Assembly: GCA_030068525.1 (NCBI GenBank)
Contig: JASJOS010000018.1
Location: 173,661-237,660 of the forward strand
Length of the DNA stretch: 64,000 nt
Direction: 5' to 3'
DNA from: Xanthocytophaga flava
GTDB lineage: Bacteria > Bacteroidota > Bacteroidia > Cytophagales > 172606-1
Part shown: piece after piece, positions 27,202 to 38,071 of the stretch
Layout: each line of letters begins with the position of its first letter
Position numbering within the stretch: position 1 is the first letter of the stretch
The notes under the pieces: model-generated
Seen by the model: the letters and a program-made list of their open reading frames with translations, nothing else
Database searches by the model: none
Told to the model about the DNA's origin: nothing
Translations under genes and position numbers: made by a program

Positions 27202-30200
27202 ATGAGGAAACTGTTACAGCAGCTTTTTCCATTTAGTAAATGTTTCAAAAATATTCTGGTTTTGCCCTTTATAAAGGACAGAGGTAGTTATTTCTGTTTC
27301 AAAGCTCTGGTATGTTTTTCATTGACTATTCTTTTTACCTCCATTGCTCAAGCACAAGAACTACAATTCAAACTCTATGCAAGCAACCAGATTGCCCCAG
27401 GCTCTGCACCTAAGTCGGTTGTACAGGATTCACTGGGTTTTGTTCTGATTCTTACAGATAAAGGTTTATTCCGCTTTAATGGACTGGAATTCTCACCAGT
27501 AAGACATGCCCCTTACTTTACTCAACTTGTTCAGACACATACAGGCAAACTACTAGGACTTGGCTTACATGGTGTGTATGAAATCACCAGTTTACCAGAT
27601 ACTATAAAATTCTACAATCGATTATCCAGCCAGCAACCTATAAGCTTCTTTGAAGATTCAAAGGCAGGCTGGTGGATTCAGTTGATATCTGGTGATATTC
27701 TCCATCATACTTCTGGTCGTTCCGTTCTGTTTTCGGTGCCATTACACACCCAACCCTTATTTTTATGGAATAACTCCCAAAAAGGTATATCTGCATTGTC
27801 ACAGGATGGAAAACTATTTGAGATCCAATCTGAGCAACCCACCTTCCACCAGGTAGATGAGCTACCTCAGTTAAAAGGGCTTGTATCTGTTATCCAAAGA
27901 TCTGATTATTCATTCTGGGCAGCAACCAATCATTATCTGTATGAGATGCAACTACTAAACGCCGGAAAACAAAAAACTAAACTCACTAAAATGAATGTTC
28001 CCACAAGTGAGATTACCGGTTTGTTTCAGGATTATTATAATCACCTATATGTAGGAACCAACGATCGGGGTCTATTGCGGACAAATTTATCTGAAACTCC
28101 TTATCATTTTGAAGAAACATTATTTTCTAATCAGATCACCTTATTTGATACGCTTCCTTTCCAGTCTGTCAAACAATTTTACCAAGGCAAAGCCTCATCC
28201 ATCTGGATTATTTCTAAAGAAGGAGTAACTCTGCTTTATCCTAAATTTTTCTATCATCCATATCCAGCAGTTTTACCCTACGAGCTAGGCTCAATCTGTC
28301 AAATACAAAACGGCAATTACTATGTCAGTTCCATTAATGAGATATTACGTCTTCCGGTATCCGCTCATTTTCAGAACCCAATATCTGTTATGCGGCTCCC
28401 CAGAGGTTCAATCTCAACAACAGCTTCTGACAGAAACAGGGTCTGGATTGGTAGTAGTCTGGGACAACTATCCTATCTGGAAAACGATCATTGGTACCCG
28501 GGCTTAAATCTGAGTAATCGTGGTGGACCTATTTTTAATATTTACACAGATTCTCGCCATAGAACCTGGTTCTGTCAGGTATATACCCATAGTCCATTAC
28601 CAGGAATCACCTATACAGATTCCACCCTTTCCATACATTACTATGGTAAAGAAAAAGGTCTGACAGGTCGTATCATCACTGTAAAAGAAAGTTCTTCCAA
28701 AACCATTTATGTGGGTGGGATTGGAGATAATTCTTATTTATATAAATACCATCCTGAGAAAGATTATTTTGAAAATCTAAGTAAACGTCTTCCATTTGAT
28801 ATCAACCACTTTGAAGTTCATGACTTGATTATTGATGAAAAAGAGAATGTATGGATGGCCAGCACACATGGTTTGTTAAAATATGATCCTGTAAAAAAGA
28901 ATGTTACCCGTGTAGAACTGGGGCCCTATATTACTACAGCAGAAATGCGGGCTATTATTCAGGATGATCGAAAACAGATCTGGATTTCAACAGATGCCTA
29001 TGGACTATTGTGTTTTAGAAACGGAGCATTTGTACGATATACACTTAACAATGGAATACCTCCTCCCAGTAACGTACTTTGGTATCGCAGGCTTTTTATT
29101 GATAATCAAAAACGACTTTGGGTGGGAAGTAATACAAGTTATACAGCATCTTTCTTACCTGCACCTAAACCACTTATTACTCCCAAACCGTTATTTCTGG
29201 AACTACGCTTCAATAAAAAAGTATTCAAAACTATTCCGTTTGAGTCTGTGTTTCCCTATCATACAAATCTCAAAGCTGCCTTTGTTAGCCTGTCTTATCC
29301 TACAGGCTCAATAGAATACAGGTTTCGACTACGCAATCTGGAAAAAAGATGGTCTACTCCCAGTACACAACATACCATTTCATATCAGATGTTACCAGCA
29401 GGAGATTATACACTGGAGGTACGTGCCCGAAAAGGTGGTTATGACTGGAGTCCTACGTTAACATTCTCTTTTCATATAGAAGAGGTCTGGTACAAACAAA
29501 CCTGGGCGTATGGTATTTATTTTACCATTCTGATTGCGTTGATCTGGATTCTTGTTCAGGTAAATGCTTGGCGACATGAACGAGAAAGACTCAGGCTTAA
29601 CAAAATTATTGATAGCAAAACACAGGACATCTGGAATAAACACCAGGAGATACTCGCACAGAACGAAGAACTGCATTCACAACAGGAAGAAATTGCGATG
29701 CAACGTGATAAAATAAGTGCTCAGTTTGAGGACCTCACAAAAGCTCAGCAGATCATAGAAGAGCAAAATAAAACCATACGACAACGCAATAAGTCGCTGA
29801 AGAAAGAAGTAGACATACGTACTCAGGAACTGGTAGAATACAATCAACAATTGGAACAGTTTGCTTTTATTACTGCCCACAACCTCCGATCGCCCGTTGC
29901 CCGTATTCAGGGACTAGGCACACTGCTTGAATTGGCAGAAACGCAAGTAGATATTGATCCTAAGGATATTACAAAAAAACTAATAAAAACAGCCTATGAT
30001 CTGGACCAAGTCATCAAAGACCTGAATGCGATTCTGGAAGTAAAAAAGAACAGCACTAAAATTTTATCAGAAGTCAATCTTTACCATGAACTTGAGAAGG
30101 TAAAAGCTAATCTGTCCAAAGAAATACAGGATACAGAAACAGAACTACAAGTAGACTTTTCGGAAGTATTTCTGTTTTTATCCATTCCAGCCTATATAGA

Positions 30201-30531
30201 TAGTATTCTCCATAATTTAATTAGTAATGCGATCAAATACCGACATCCGGATCGTACACCCATTATATGTATTCGAACCTGGCAACAGGAGCAAACCATT
30301 GGCATGGAAGTAAGAGATAATGGTCTCGGCATAGATCTGACGGCGTATGGAAAAAATGTATATCAGCTTTATAAACGTTTTCACTTTCATGTGGAAGGCA
30401 AAGGCTTGGGACTATATCTTGTCAAAACACAGGTAGATGCTCTGGGAGGTCGTATTGAACTTGAAAGTGAAGTAAACAAAGGTACTACCTTCCGCATTTA
30501 TCTTACACCAGGCAAAGAATCTGGTATCTAA
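27202..30531 (+). CDS. Beta-propeller sensor histidine kinase
   Basis: The 1109-residue protein has an N-terminal signal or anchor region, two-component-regulator propeller repeats through about residue 650 (for example [19 protein letters not shown] and [18 protein letters not shown]), a Y_Y_Y domain (about 690-755), one membrane helix (about 770-790), a long coiled coil (about 800-885), then HisKA with His893 in [16 protein letters not shown] and HATPase with Asn1009 in [18 protein letters not shown] and [10 protein letters not shown]. Unlike classic Bacteroides hybrid systems it has no receiver or AraC domain, so it needs an outside partner. Ligand is probably periplasmic. The ATG at 27202 was chosen over TTG at 27175. 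Confidence 0.92.
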   Translation: MRKLLQQLFPFSKCFKNILVLPFIKDRGSYFCFKALVCFSLTILFTSIAQAQELQFKLYASNQIAPGSAPKSVVQDSLGFVLILTDKGLFRFNGLEFSPVRHAPYFTQLVQTHTGKLLGLGLHGVYEITSLPDTIKFYNRLSSQQPISFFEDSKAGWWIQLISGDILHHTSGRSVLFSVPLHTQPLFLWNNSQKGISALSQDGKLFEIQSEQPTFHQVDELPQLKGLVSVIQRSDYSFWAATNHYLYEMQLLNAGKQKTKLTKMNVPTSEITGLFQDYYNHLYVGTNDRGLLRTNLSETPYHFEETLFSNQITLFDTLPFQSVKQFYQGKASSIWIISKEGVTLLYPKFFYHPYPAVLPYELGSICQIQNGNYYVSSINEILRLPVSAHFQNPISVMRLPRGSISTTASDRNRVWIGSSLGQLSYLENDHWYPGLNLSNRGGPIFNIYTDSRHRTWFCQVYTHSPLPGITYTDSTLSIHYYGKEKGLTGRIITVKESSSKTIYVGGIGDNSYLYKYHPEKDYFENLSKRLPFDINHFEVHDLIIDEKENVWMASTHGLLKYDPVKKNVTRVELGPYITTAEMRAIIQDDRKQIWISTDAYGLLCFRNGAFVRYTLNNGIPPPSNVLWYRRLFIDNQKRLWVGSNTSYTASFLPAPKPLITPKPLFLELRFNKKVFKTIPFESVFPYHTNLKAAFVSLSYPTGSIEYRFRLRNLEKRWSTPSTQHTISYQMLPAGDYTLEVRARKGGYDWSPTLTFSFHIEEVWYKQTWAYGIYFTILIALIWILVQVNAWRHERERLRLNKIIDSKTQDIWNKHQEILAQNEELHSQQEEIAMQRDKISAQFEDLTKAQQIIEEQNKTIRQRNKSLKKEVDIRTQELVEYNQQLEQFAFITAHNLRSPVARIQGLGTLLELAETQVDIDPKDITKKLIKTAYDLDQVIKDLNAILEVKKNSTKILSEVNLYHELEKVKANLSKEIQDTETELQVDFSEVFLFLSIPAYIDSILHNLISNAIKYRHPDRTPIICIRTWQQEQTIGMEVRDNGLGIDLTAYGKNVYQLYKRFHFHVEGKGLGLYLVKTQVDALGGRIELESEVNKGTTFRIYLTPGKESGI

Positions 30532-30619
30532 ATTGCCTTTATTTGTTAATACAAGCCGATCTATTTTATAACAAGTACAGTTATTTTTCTGCTCCCTCCT
30601 GCATTTCTGCAAAAATCCT

Positions 30620-30627
30620 TACTTTTG
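30620..30627 (+). promoter_or_regulatory. -7 element candidate of leuS
   Basis: TACTTTTG fits TAnnTTTG and lies 38 bases before the leuS ATG. The -33 element is not clear. Confidence 0.35.
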
Positions 30628-30665
30628 CGCTTCGTTTAGAACCTCTTAAACCGAAAATAACCTGT

Positions 30666-33461
30666 ATGTCTGAGTACAACTTTCGTGAAATAGAAAAAAG
30701 ATGGCAGCAACGCTGGGAAGAACAGCAGACCTATCGTACAGATGTAGACGCCAGTCGTCCCAAGTATTATGTACTGGATATGTTTCCGTATCCCTCTGGA
30801 GCCGGATTACATGTGGGACATCCACTGGGTTATATAGCCTCGGATATTGTATCCCGCTATAAACGTCTGCAGGGTTTCAATGTGCTGCATCCGATGGGAT
30901 TTGATTCGTTTGGTTTGCCAGCAGAACAGTATGCAATACAAACCGGACAGCATCCTGCCGTTACAACAGAAAATAATATTGATACGTATATCAGTCAGCT
31001 GAAGAAAATAGGATTCAGCTACGACTGGAGCCGGGAAGTACGTACGTCTGACCCTAAGTTCTACAAATGGACACAGTGGATTTTTATGCAACTGTTTAAC
31101 CATTACTATGACAAGGATGCAGATAAGGCTCTTCCAATCAGTAAACTAACCGAACACTTTGCAAAACAGGGCAATAGTGGCATTAATGCAGTATGTGATG
31201 AGGATACGCCTGCTTTTACAGCAGCAGAGTGGAATGCAATGACAGATAAGCAGCAACAAGAGTTGTTGTTTAAATACCGTCTGACTATGCCTGATGAAGC
31301 CTATGTAAACTGGTGCGCGGCTCTGGGTAGTGTATTGTCTAACGATGAGGTAAAAGATGGTGTATCTGAAAGAGGTGGCTATCCGGTAGAGCGTAAACTG
31401 ATGAAACAGTGGTCTATGCGGATTACTGCCTATGCAGATCGTTTACTGGAAGGATTAAACGAGATTGACTGGTCTGACTCTATCAAAGAACAGCAACGCA
31501 ACTGGATTGGCCGTTCACAGGGGGCGAGTGTACAGTTTGCGATTGAAGGAAACAGTGATAATCTGATTGAAGTATTCACTACAAGGGTAGATACCATTTA
31601 TGGTGTAAGCTTTATTGTACTGGCACCTGAACACGAGTTTGTGTCATTCCTGACTACGCCTGAGCAGAAAACCGAAGTAGATACCTATGTAAAATGGGCA
31701 GCATCCCGTTCAGAAGTAGACCGGATGTCAGAAGTAAAGAAGGTGACAGGAGTATTTACAGGAAGTTACGCTATCAATCCCTTTAATGGAGAGAAAGTAC
31801 CTATCTATCTCGCTGATTATGTACTGGCTGGCTATGGAACAGGTGCTGTAATGGGTGTGCCTTCCGGTGATCAGCGGGACTGGAACTTTGCAACGCATTT
31901 TAATCTGCCGATTATTCCTATTCTGGATTCTCAAAAGGATATGGATAAGCAAGCAGATGCTACCAAAGAGGGACGCTATATCAACTCCGGCATCATCAAT
32001 GGTATGGAGTACAAAGAAGCTACAGCTACCCTGATTAAGTGGCTGGAGGAAAGGGGCTTGGGTAAAGGTAAGGTACAATATCGTTTACGGAATGCGGTAT
32101 TTAGTCGTCAGCGTTATTGGGGTGAGCCAGTACCTGTTTATTATAAAGATGGCCTACCTCAATTAATTGATGAGCAGGATTTGCCATTATTATTACCTGA
32201 AATTGATAAGTATCTTCCAACTGAAACGGGTGAGCCACCACTGGGAAGAGCCGAGAACTGGAAATACAAAGGTCAGTATGAATATGAATTAAGTACTATG
32301 CCTGGATGGGCTGGTTCCAGCTGGTATTTCTATCGGTATATGGACCCTCAGAACGACAGTGAGTTTGCCTCCAAAGAGTCGGTTGACTACTGGCAGAATG
32401 TAGACTTGTATCTGGGAGGTTCAGAACATGCGACAGGACACTTATTATATTCCCGTTTCTGGAATCACTTTCTATATGACCTGGGTTTGGTTCCTCAGAA
32501 GGAGTATGCAAAGAAGCTGATTAATCAGGGGATGATTTTGGGACGAAGCAATTATGTCTATCGTGTGAAATCTTCTGAAGGAGAAGGAAAAAATCCGGTA
32601 TTTGTATCATATAATCTGCGTAAAGAATATGAAACAACTGCGATTCACGTAGATGTAAATATTGTTGAAAACGATGAATTGAATGTAGAAGCATTCAAAA
32701 AATGGAGACCTGATTTCCAAAATGCAGAATTCATCCTGGAGGATGGAAAATATATTTGTGGCTGGGAAATCGATAAGATGTCAAAACGTTACTACAACGT
32801 TGTAAATCCTGATGACATTGTAGCCCGTTATGGAGCGGATACACTACGTATGTATGAGATGTTCCTGGGACCATTGACAGATGCAAAACCCTGGAACACC
32901 AATGGTATCAGTGGTGTACATAACTTCCTTCGTAAACTGTGGCGGTTATTCTATAACGAAGACAATGGTAATCTACTTGTAACCGATGCAGAACCAACTC
33001 GTGAAGAACTAAAGTCTCTGCACAAAACCATTAAAAAGGTAGCTGACGATATTGAAAACTATTCATTCAATACAACAGTCAGTGCCTTTATGATTTGTGT
33101 GAATGAATTGTCGTCTCAAAAATGCAGCAAGCGGGCTATTTTGAGCGATCTGGTTGTAATTTTGTCTCCATTTGCACCACACATCGCAGAAGAACTATGG
33201 TCTATACTAGGACATGCTACCAGCGTTACTAAGGCATCCTATCCGGTGTTCAATGCATCTTATCTGACAGAGGATAGTTTTGAATATCCCATTTCTATCA
33301 ATGGAAAGGTACGTATCAAAATGACCTTTCCGGCAGATGCTCTTCCGGCAGATATTGAGCAATCAGTATTGGCAGAAGAAACAGTACAGAAATGGCTGGA
33401 AGGTAAAGCACCGAAAAAGGTGATTGTAGTACCAAAACGGATTGTAAACGTAGTAATATAA
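30666..33461 (+). CDS. leuS: Leucine--tRNA ligase
   Basis: The 931-residue protein is a class I aminoacyl-tRNA synthetase for leucine. It shows the HIGH motif as HVGH (49-52) after FPYPSGAGL, the CP1 editing domain (about 240-450, including [12 protein letters not shown] and [19 protein letters not shown]), the [15 protein letters not shown] segment, and the KMSKS motif as KMSKR (704-708). An anticodon-binding domain and the C-terminal domain ([22 protein letters not shown]) complete it. Length is slightly above the usual bacterial 860-880 owing to Bacteroidota-type inserts. The start [13 protein letters not shown] fits the family; an upstream TTG was rejected. Confidence 0.98.
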   Translation: MSEYNFREIEKRWQQRWEEQQTYRTDVDASRPKYYVLDMFPYPSGAGLHVGHPLGYIASDIVSRYKRLQGFNVLHPMGFDSFGLPAEQYAIQTGQHPAVTTENNIDTYISQLKKIGFSYDWSREVRTSDPKFYKWTQWIFMQLFNHYYDKDADKALPISKLTEHFAKQGNSGINAVCDEDTPAFTAAEWNAMTDKQQQELLFKYRLTMPDEAYVNWCAALGSVLSNDEVKDGVSERGGYPVERKLMKQWSMRITAYADRLLEGLNEIDWSDSIKEQQRNWIGRSQGASVQFAIEGNSDNLIEVFTTRVDTIYGVSFIVLAPEHEFVSFLTTPEQKTEVDTYVKWAASRSEVDRMSEVKKVTGVFTGSYAINPFNGEKVPIYLADYVLAGYGTGAVMGVPSGDQRDWNFATHFNLPIIPILDSQKDMDKQADATKEGRYINSGIINGMEYKEATATLIKWLEERGLGKGKVQYRLRNAVFSRQRYWGEPVPVYYKDGLPQLIDEQDLPLLLPEIDKYLPTETGEPPLGRAENWKYKGQYEYELSTMPGWAGSSWYFYRYMDPQNDSEFASKESVDYWQNVDLYLGGSEHATGHLLYSRFWNHFLYDLGLVPQKEYAKKLINQGMILGRSNYVYRVKSSEGEGKNPVFVSYNLRKEYETTAIHVDVNIVENDELNVEAFKKWRPDFQNAEFILEDGKYICGWEIDKMSKRYYNVVNPDDIVARYGADTLRMYEMFLGPLTDAKPWNTNGISGVHNFLRKLWRLFYNEDNGNLLVTDAEPTREELKSLHKTIKKVADDIENYSFNTTVSAFMICVNELSSQKCSKRAILSDLVVILSPFAPHIAEELWSILGHATSVTKASYPVFNASYLTEDSFEYPISINGKVRIKMTFPADALPADIEQSVLAEETVQKWLEGKAPKKVIVVPKRIVNVVI

Positions 33462-33486
33462 GCTATTTACAATCACAGATATATAT

Positions 33487-33519
33487 GAGGTTCGGGATTT
33501 CCTGAACCTCTTTTTTTTT
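33487..33519 (+). terminator. Terminator of leuS
   Basis: GAGGTTCGGG (33487-33496) pairs with CCTGAACCTC (33501-33510) with one wobble pair, followed by nine T. Confidence 0.9.
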
Positions 33520-33550
33520 ACTTAAACTTGCAGTATTGTTGGAAACACAT

Positions 33551-33970
33551 CTAGTGTCTCTGACTTTTATCTTCTGTCACAGGAGTCTTTTCAAGTATAA
33601 ACTTCGAAAGGTCAATTATGTTAAGAACAAAAAACGCAAAATATAATATAGCTATAGTCAGCCAAATTAGAGGTATATAATGACCAGTAAAACAATAAGC
33701 TCCAAAGGTCACGAACAAGTAAAAAAGAACAAAGATAGAGGAAAATAACAGTGCAAAATTTACAGTGATGCCCAATTTCTTTTTTTGCCAGATCTTTTCA
33801 TTAGACTGCCGGATAAAAAGAAGAGAGAGTAGAATTAATAAAATAACAAGGGAAATACCTTCCATATGAAACTCATTCTCATTAAAAAAATCTATTGTAA
33901 GCAAAATGCCGAGCAGTATAATTAGAACTTGATGTAAGCATCTGTAGTGTACTGTTAAAAGAGTCTTCAC
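33551..33970 (-). CDS. Hypothetical membrane protein with four helices
   Basis: The 139-residue protein has about four hydrophobic segments (about 12-30, 36-53, 68-92 and 100-120) and a charged C-terminal tail EKTPVTEDKSQRH. I recognise no family. It begins with GTG at 33968-33970; the first internal ATG would remove helix 1, so GTG was kept. It is convergent with leuS, ending 32 bases after the leuS T-run, and is separated by 167 bases from the next minus-strand gene. Confidence 0.6.
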   Translation of the reverse strand: MKTLLTVHYRCLHQVLIILLGILLTIDFFNENEFHMEGISLVILLILLSLLFIRQSNEKIWQKKKLGITVNFALLFSSIFVLFYLFVTFGAYCFTGHYIPLIWLTIAILYFAFFVLNIIDLSKFILEKTPVTEDKSQRH

Positions 33971-34137
33971 ATTTAATATCTAAGTATAAGTTTCAAAAGA
34001 TTAGTATAAAGCAAATTTGTTCATAAATAAATATTTTAGTATGTAGCATTGGCCTATTTCATTACCTAGTATGTAATTGGGTATAATTCTCCAAATTTTA
34101 ATGTGAGGCGGTAAATCAAATCAAGAGAAAAAACTGT

Positions 34138-34842
34138 CTAGACTGAGTGGTCTAGAATGTAAAGTGCGATGGAGGCATTCTTTGCAAGTTCTTTATCTCT
34201 ATTTTCAAAGTAAAAGAAACCATTCTGAAGAATTTCTTTGCGTTCTTTTATCCAGCTGATAAGTATAGCTATTGATTCGCTTGACAATTCTCTAAAGCCT
34301 GCCTTTAAGTTGAGTAACTCATCATAGTAGCCATGAATGAGTTCAACAAAATTTTGAAAGCTATAATCTTCAAAACTAATACTCCAGCGAACAAGCATTG
34401 GCTCAATAGCCCCTGTCAGCTTATATATCTCCACAAAAGTTTCTTTATCAAAATACGACTGATTCTTGATGAGATCCGTCCACCAGGCAAGTAAAAAATG
34501 ACTGAGAATATCTTGTTCCTCTTTTTTCCAGTGACGCCAATCTCCATAGGTTAGTTTTCCTAAAACAATGAAAGTGTCAACAGGAAAAGAAGTAGTTGCC
34601 AAAAGTTCGAATATTCGAGGTAAATAATGTTTGAAATCCTCGGTATCACCCCAGGTTGTCAAGGCTTTGAAGGTATATTTTGCCAGATTATCTTCACTAA
34701 GCTGTCGAAGGGGCTTTGAGTGAATAGCTTCCTGATCTGCATCTGACACACAACAAGGACATCCATCTATTGCTGATCTGGCAGGATAAACGGAAAAGGT
34801 AGAGTATATACTTTCAATTGCCTGTTGTAACTCTTCTGTCAT
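34138..34842 (-). CDS. Hypothetical protein with CPCC motif
   Basis: The 234-residue soluble protein is mainly helical. Its N-terminus has GCPCCVSDADQEAIHSKPLRQLSEDNL, a conserved-looking two-cysteine pair followed by a histidine that could bind metal or be redox-active. The rest holds several aromatic-rich helices (YGDWRHWKKEEQDILSHFLLAWW). I do not recognise a named family. It lies 38 bases downstream of the TPR gene on the same strand and may be the last gene of that unit. Confidence 0.7.
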   Translation of the reverse strand: MTEELQQAIESIYSTFSVYPARSAIDGCPCCVSDADQEAIHSKPLRQLSEDNLAKYTFKALTTWGDTEDFKHYLPRIFELLATTSFPVDTFIVLGKLTYGDWRHWKKEEQDILSHFLLAWWTDLIKNQSYFDKETFVEIYKLTGAIEPMLVRWSISFEDYSFQNFVELIHGYYDELLNLKAGFRELSSESIAILISWIKERKEILQNGFFYFENRDKELAKNASIALYILDHSV

Positions 34843-34880
34843 GGGATATACTCAATTACTTTTCAGAGGTTTTGTGTTAT

Positions 34881-35540
34881 TTACTGATTCAAAATCGACT
34901 TCACTTTTGCTAGAAACTGTATAGGTGCCTGATGATTGGGATCGATCTGATGTGCTATCTCAAAATGCGGCTTCGCCTTTTCATAGTCGCCCATTTTATA
35001 ATAACACTCTCCCATAGAAAACTCAGCCAGTAAACTATTTGGGTTCTCTTTTAACGACATATGGAAGTCGTCAATGGCATCTTCCCATAACCCAAGATCC
35101 ATTTTACAAAAAGCTCGGTTGTCAATTGCTTCATAAAACTGGGGAAACAAATCAACCGCTTTTGAATACGCATCAATAGCTTCCGGATACTTCTTTTCAT
35201 CCGTCAAACGAAGTCCGTTTCTGTAATAGGCAGTAGCAACAGGAATATAGTCTTTTGGTGCTTGGGTCTGACGCAGATACTCATGATAGCCTATTAAATC
35301 TTCTGCTATGATAGGCTGATTGGTCAGTAACGTAGCATTGGCAAATGCATCTTTGTCGATAGGAGAATGATACATCCAGATATCCAGTGTTTCTACATCT
35401 ACCTGAACGGGCACCCGATCCAGAGGAGCATACGTTAACACATGATAGCAATTAAATGCAGCATCGTCCACGAGTAACTTATACAGATTATACTGTTGGT
35501 TGGATTGAAGGTAAAAGAGATCTCCTGTAGAAAAATTCAT
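34881..35540 (-). CDS. Tetratricopeptide repeat protein
   Basis: The 219-residue cytoplasmic protein has an N-terminal domain of about 95 residues (FSTGDLFYLQSNQQYNLYKLLVDD) that I cannot name, then three TPR units at about 100-205: AYYRNGLRLTDEKKYPEAIDAYSKAVDLFPQ, AIDNRAFCKMDLGLWEDAIDDFHMSLKENPN and AEFSMGECYYKMGDYEKAKPHFEIAHQIDPN. It probably mediates protein contacts. It is 35 bases downstream of the hydrolase gene in an apparent minus-strand operon. Confidence 0.85.
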   Translation of the reverse strand: MNFSTGDLFYLQSNQQYNLYKLLVDDAAFNCYHVLTYAPLDRVPVQVDVETLDIWMYHSPIDKDAFANATLLTNQPIIAEDLIGYHEYLRQTQAPKDYIPVATAYYRNGLRLTDEKKYPEAIDAYSKAVDLFPQFYEAIDNRAFCKMDLGLWEDAIDDFHMSLKENPNSLLAEFSMGECYYKMGDYEKAKPHFEIAHQIDPNHQAPIQFLAKVKSILNQ

Positions 35541-35575
35541 AGGTAACAGAAATTAATAATTTACAATATCTGAGA

Positions 35576-36481
35576 CTAGTTTGAGACCATTCGTTGTCTG
35601 TTTTGTTTTTCATTTGGAACGCTGTTCAATGCTTCCTCCAAAAAAGCCAGAACCTCAACAGGAAGTTCTTTGTGAAAAGCTTCTCTATCAAATCCCGGAG
35701 GATCTGTTGAAGGACGGAAATCGGGCCTTCGCATGGTTTCCGGAAATGGGCTGAGAAACGAAAAATGGCCTGCATTTTCCACTACTTTATGTATCACCTG
35801 ACTGGAATCAGGTACGCTGGCCAATACAACTTCAGCATTCCATGCAGGTGTAATGGGATCATGTTCGGCCATAAACATCAGAATTGGAATAGTTACCTTA
35901 CTCAGTGAATCCTTAAACCACCCTGCTCCTGGAGCCAATAATACAATAGCCTTTACCCGTGAATTCGATGTTACATCAATTTTCTCACCTTCCTTCAGCC
36001 AAGGTATTCCACCTGCTACAGCCAAAGCTGTATACCCTCCCATCGAATGCCCAATTACAGCTATTTTATCCTGTACCACAAAAGCTTTTAACCACGATGT
36101 AGTAAGTAAATTTTCAATAGTCATGCTTACATGTCGTGGTCGGTATTGCAGGTTTAAGGTAGTATTCTCCAGCGTATTATTATTTCGGTTATTTCCATAA
36201 TGTTCCAGCATAGCTACTACATATCCATTTCGTACCAGATGCATACTAATGGTTCTGTAAAGCAAATGCGAACCGCCATTACCATGTGAGATAATAACCA
36301 ATGGAAAACTCCCCTCTGCTATTTCAGCATCAACACTCACATCCATCACATATGGACCAAAGGAAGTAGGTGTTGCTGCTGTATACGTAGGATACTGTAC
36401 CAGCACAGGAAAAGAAAGCCCATTTTCTTCATCATGAATCTGAAGCTGCCGACTACCTACAAAGAAATTATTACGATTCAT
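35576..36481 (-). CDS. Alpha/beta hydrolase (PAF acetylhydrolase/dienelactone hydrolase-like)
   Basis: The 301-residue protein has an alpha/beta-hydrolase fold with the nucleophile elbow GHSMGG (Ser146), an oxyanion strand VIISHGNGGS, Asp208 in FMAEHDPITPAW and His239 in ENAGHFSFLSP. The arrangement resembles predicted dienelactone hydrolases and PAF acetylhydrolase-like esterases. It has no signal peptide, so it is probably cytoplasmic. The substrate is unknown. It is 22 bases downstream of the degenerate aspartyl protease gene. Confidence 0.88.
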   Translation of the reverse strand: MNRNNFFVGSRQLQIHDEENGLSFPVLVQYPTYTAATPTSFGPYVMDVSVDAEIAEGSFPLVIISHGNGGSHLLYRTISMHLVRNGYVVAMLEHYGNNRNNNTLENTTLNLQYRPRHVSMTIENLLTTSWLKAFVVQDKIAVIGHSMGGYTALAVAGGIPWLKEGEKIDVTSNSRVKAIVLLAPGAGWFKDSLSKVTIPILMFMAEHDPITPAWNAEVVLASVPDSSQVIHKVVENAGHFSFLSPFPETMRRPDFRPSTDPPGFDREAFHKELPVEVLAFLEEALNSVPNEKQNRQRMVSN

Positions 36482-36503
36482 TGACTTAATTTATGGTTGC
36501 CTA

Positions 36504-37400
36504 TCAGGAAGCATACTCCATACCTTTGAGGCGATTGGGTTTCAAATATATATATTCCCGACGAGCATCTATGATAATAGAAAAGCGTTTTATAATCTCG
36601 CCTCCCAACACGCTCATTTTCTGCCGACCGATAGCTCCTTCAAAAAATCCAACAGGCACGTTAGACAAGGTTTCATTGCCTATTTTTAGTTCAGGTAAAA
36701 TAGCCTGTTTGGTTTTTACTACATTTCCATACGAATCTGTCAGCTTCTTTTCACTGGTAATTTTCAATTTCTCTCCCAGTTTATGTTCTCCAGTAAAGGC
36801 ATCATCAAACAGAATAGCTCCGGAATAGCCGGAATGAATCAGAAACCGGTTAGTCAGTGTACTATCTCCTACTTTGCAGTTTGCCTCCAGAAACATATAA
36901 TCATTCTCAAAAACCAGTTTGTGTTTTTTATATTTTTTACTCCTGGCAGGCAGACTTTCAGAAACAATCATTACCTGTTTCTCAAAATCCAGTTCAATCA
37001 CCTTGTCTTTGAATAAATCTATTCCAATTTTTCCATCTGTATTGCGTCCTGAATTTTTATTTTCCCAGAGAGGTAGATCTTTCCATGTCAGATCTCCTAT
37101 CTGTAAAGTATTCTTCTCACTAAACCGGGCAGAGTTTACATCTCCACCCCAGCTCTTAATCCCTTCTGTCTTCTCCTGAAAAGTTATGGTTTTTAATCTG
37201 GAAACTGCCTCTTCTGTTAATGTTACAAAATTCGCAGCAGAGTGAAACATCAGATTCACAGTGTCTTTCTCATTCAAAATAGCCTTTACAGAGATATTGT
37301 TGTATTCTGTAAGCCGGAAAGGAATACTATGTGCTTTTCCTTGTCCAAACAAGCTATAAGAAAGGCAATAGCACAGAATCAGAGTACCTATTTTACACAT
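36504..37400 (-). CDS. Retropepsin-like protein lacking catalytic aspartates
   Basis: The 298-residue protein has an N-terminal signal peptide (MCKIGTLILCYCLSYSLFGQG) and two lobes with the pattern of Bacteroidota aspartyl-protease family proteins, including GKIGIDLFKDKVIELDFEKQ and the tail VLGGEIIKRFSIIIDARREYIYLKP. Where active enzymes have an Asp-Thr/Ser-Gly, this one has His53 in NLMFHSAAN and His189 in FLIHSGYSG. Both catalytic positions are thus substituted, which suggests a non-proteolytic binding role or altered chemistry. It is first in a probable four-gene minus-strand unit. Confidence 0.8.
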   Translation of the reverse strand: MCKIGTLILCYCLSYSLFGQGKAHSIPFRLTEYNNISVKAILNEKDTVNLMFHSAANFVTLTEEAVSRLKTITFQEKTEGIKSWGGDVNSARFSEKNTLQIGDLTWKDLPLWENKNSGRNTDGKIGIDLFKDKVIELDFEKQVMIVSESLPARSKKYKKHKLVFENDYMFLEANCKVGDSTLTNRFLIHSGYSGAILFDDAFTGEHKLGEKLKITSEKKLTDSYGNVVKTKQAILPELKIGNETLSNVPVGFFEGAIGRQKMSVLGGEIIKRFSIIIDARREYIYLKPNRLKGMEYAS

Positions 37401-37548
37401 AAAGAGTTGGTATTAGATGTTGACAGAGGAAAAAATCAGACAATAGGTGAAATATGACTGCACACCGCTGAAGATAGGCAAAAAGAAAATAGCGGCAATA
37501 AAACAATCACAGATATGGATAAACATCCACTATTCCGTTAAGAGTGGT

Positions 37549-37649
37549 TACATGAGTCATTTCAACTATCAGAGAAAAGGTTATATAATCTCAAAATAGT
37601 AATAACGCATTGCCTATACTTTTCCTTAAAAGTAAGAATGACTCATGTA
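37549..37649. repeat. Spaced 13-base inverted repeat
   Basis: TACATGAGTCATT (37549-37561) and AATGACTCATGTA (37637-37649) are perfect reverse complements 75 bases apart, between the end of the ACT-domain gene and the start of the retropepsin-like gene. It may be a terminator-like structure, two opposed binding sites, or the ends of a small element. Confidence 0.4.
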
Positions 37650-37669
37650 CAAAATTGGAATCTCACCTA

Positions 37670-38062
37670 TTACCACCATTCCTTCATCCATGCCTTAGAT
37701 ACACGAAGAGCATCTTCATATTGATCAACAACAACAATTAGCTGATTGGAATGATCACTGTATTGAGTCAGGATGTTAATATTAGCTTCGGCTAATCGCC
37801 GACAAAACAGTCCCAGTTGTCCTGGCACATCCTGTCTTAGCTTTTGAATAATTACCTCGTGAATAGTAACCACTTGTATCCCTACCTCTTCCAATACCTT
37901 CTTTGCCTGTTCAGCCTCCTCAACCAGAAAGTGTGCAACCGCATACTGTCCATTGTCAAATACGCCACCTCCTTCCAGGCTAATTTGGTTTTTTCCTAAT
38001 GTTTCACCAAGTAAGGCTAACGTACCAACTTTGTTTTCCAGCTTAATTTCAATGTCTTTCAT
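37670..38062 (-). CDS. Tandem ACT-domain protein
   Basis: The 130-residue protein has two ACT folds, about 1-65 (MKDIEIKLENKVGTLALLGETLGKN) and 70-130 (QDVPGQLGLFCRRLAEANINILTQYSDH). It has no enzyme domain. Stand-alone ACT proteins usually bind amino acids or similar effectors. It lies 9 bases downstream of a monooxygenase-like gene and should be co-transcribed with it, divergent from an ArsR-like regulator. Confidence 0.88.
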   Translation of the reverse strand: MKDIEIKLENKVGTLALLGETLGKNQISLEGGGVFDNGQYAVAHFLVEEAEQAKKVLEEVGIQVVTIHEVIIQKLRQDVPGQLGLFCRRLAEANINILTQYSDHSNQLIVVVDQYEDALRVSKAWMKEWW

Positions 38063-38071
38063 AAAAGATAA

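Noticed and set aside
36504..37400. Annotation as an active aspartyl protease
   Set aside because: Neither lobe has the catalytic aspartate.
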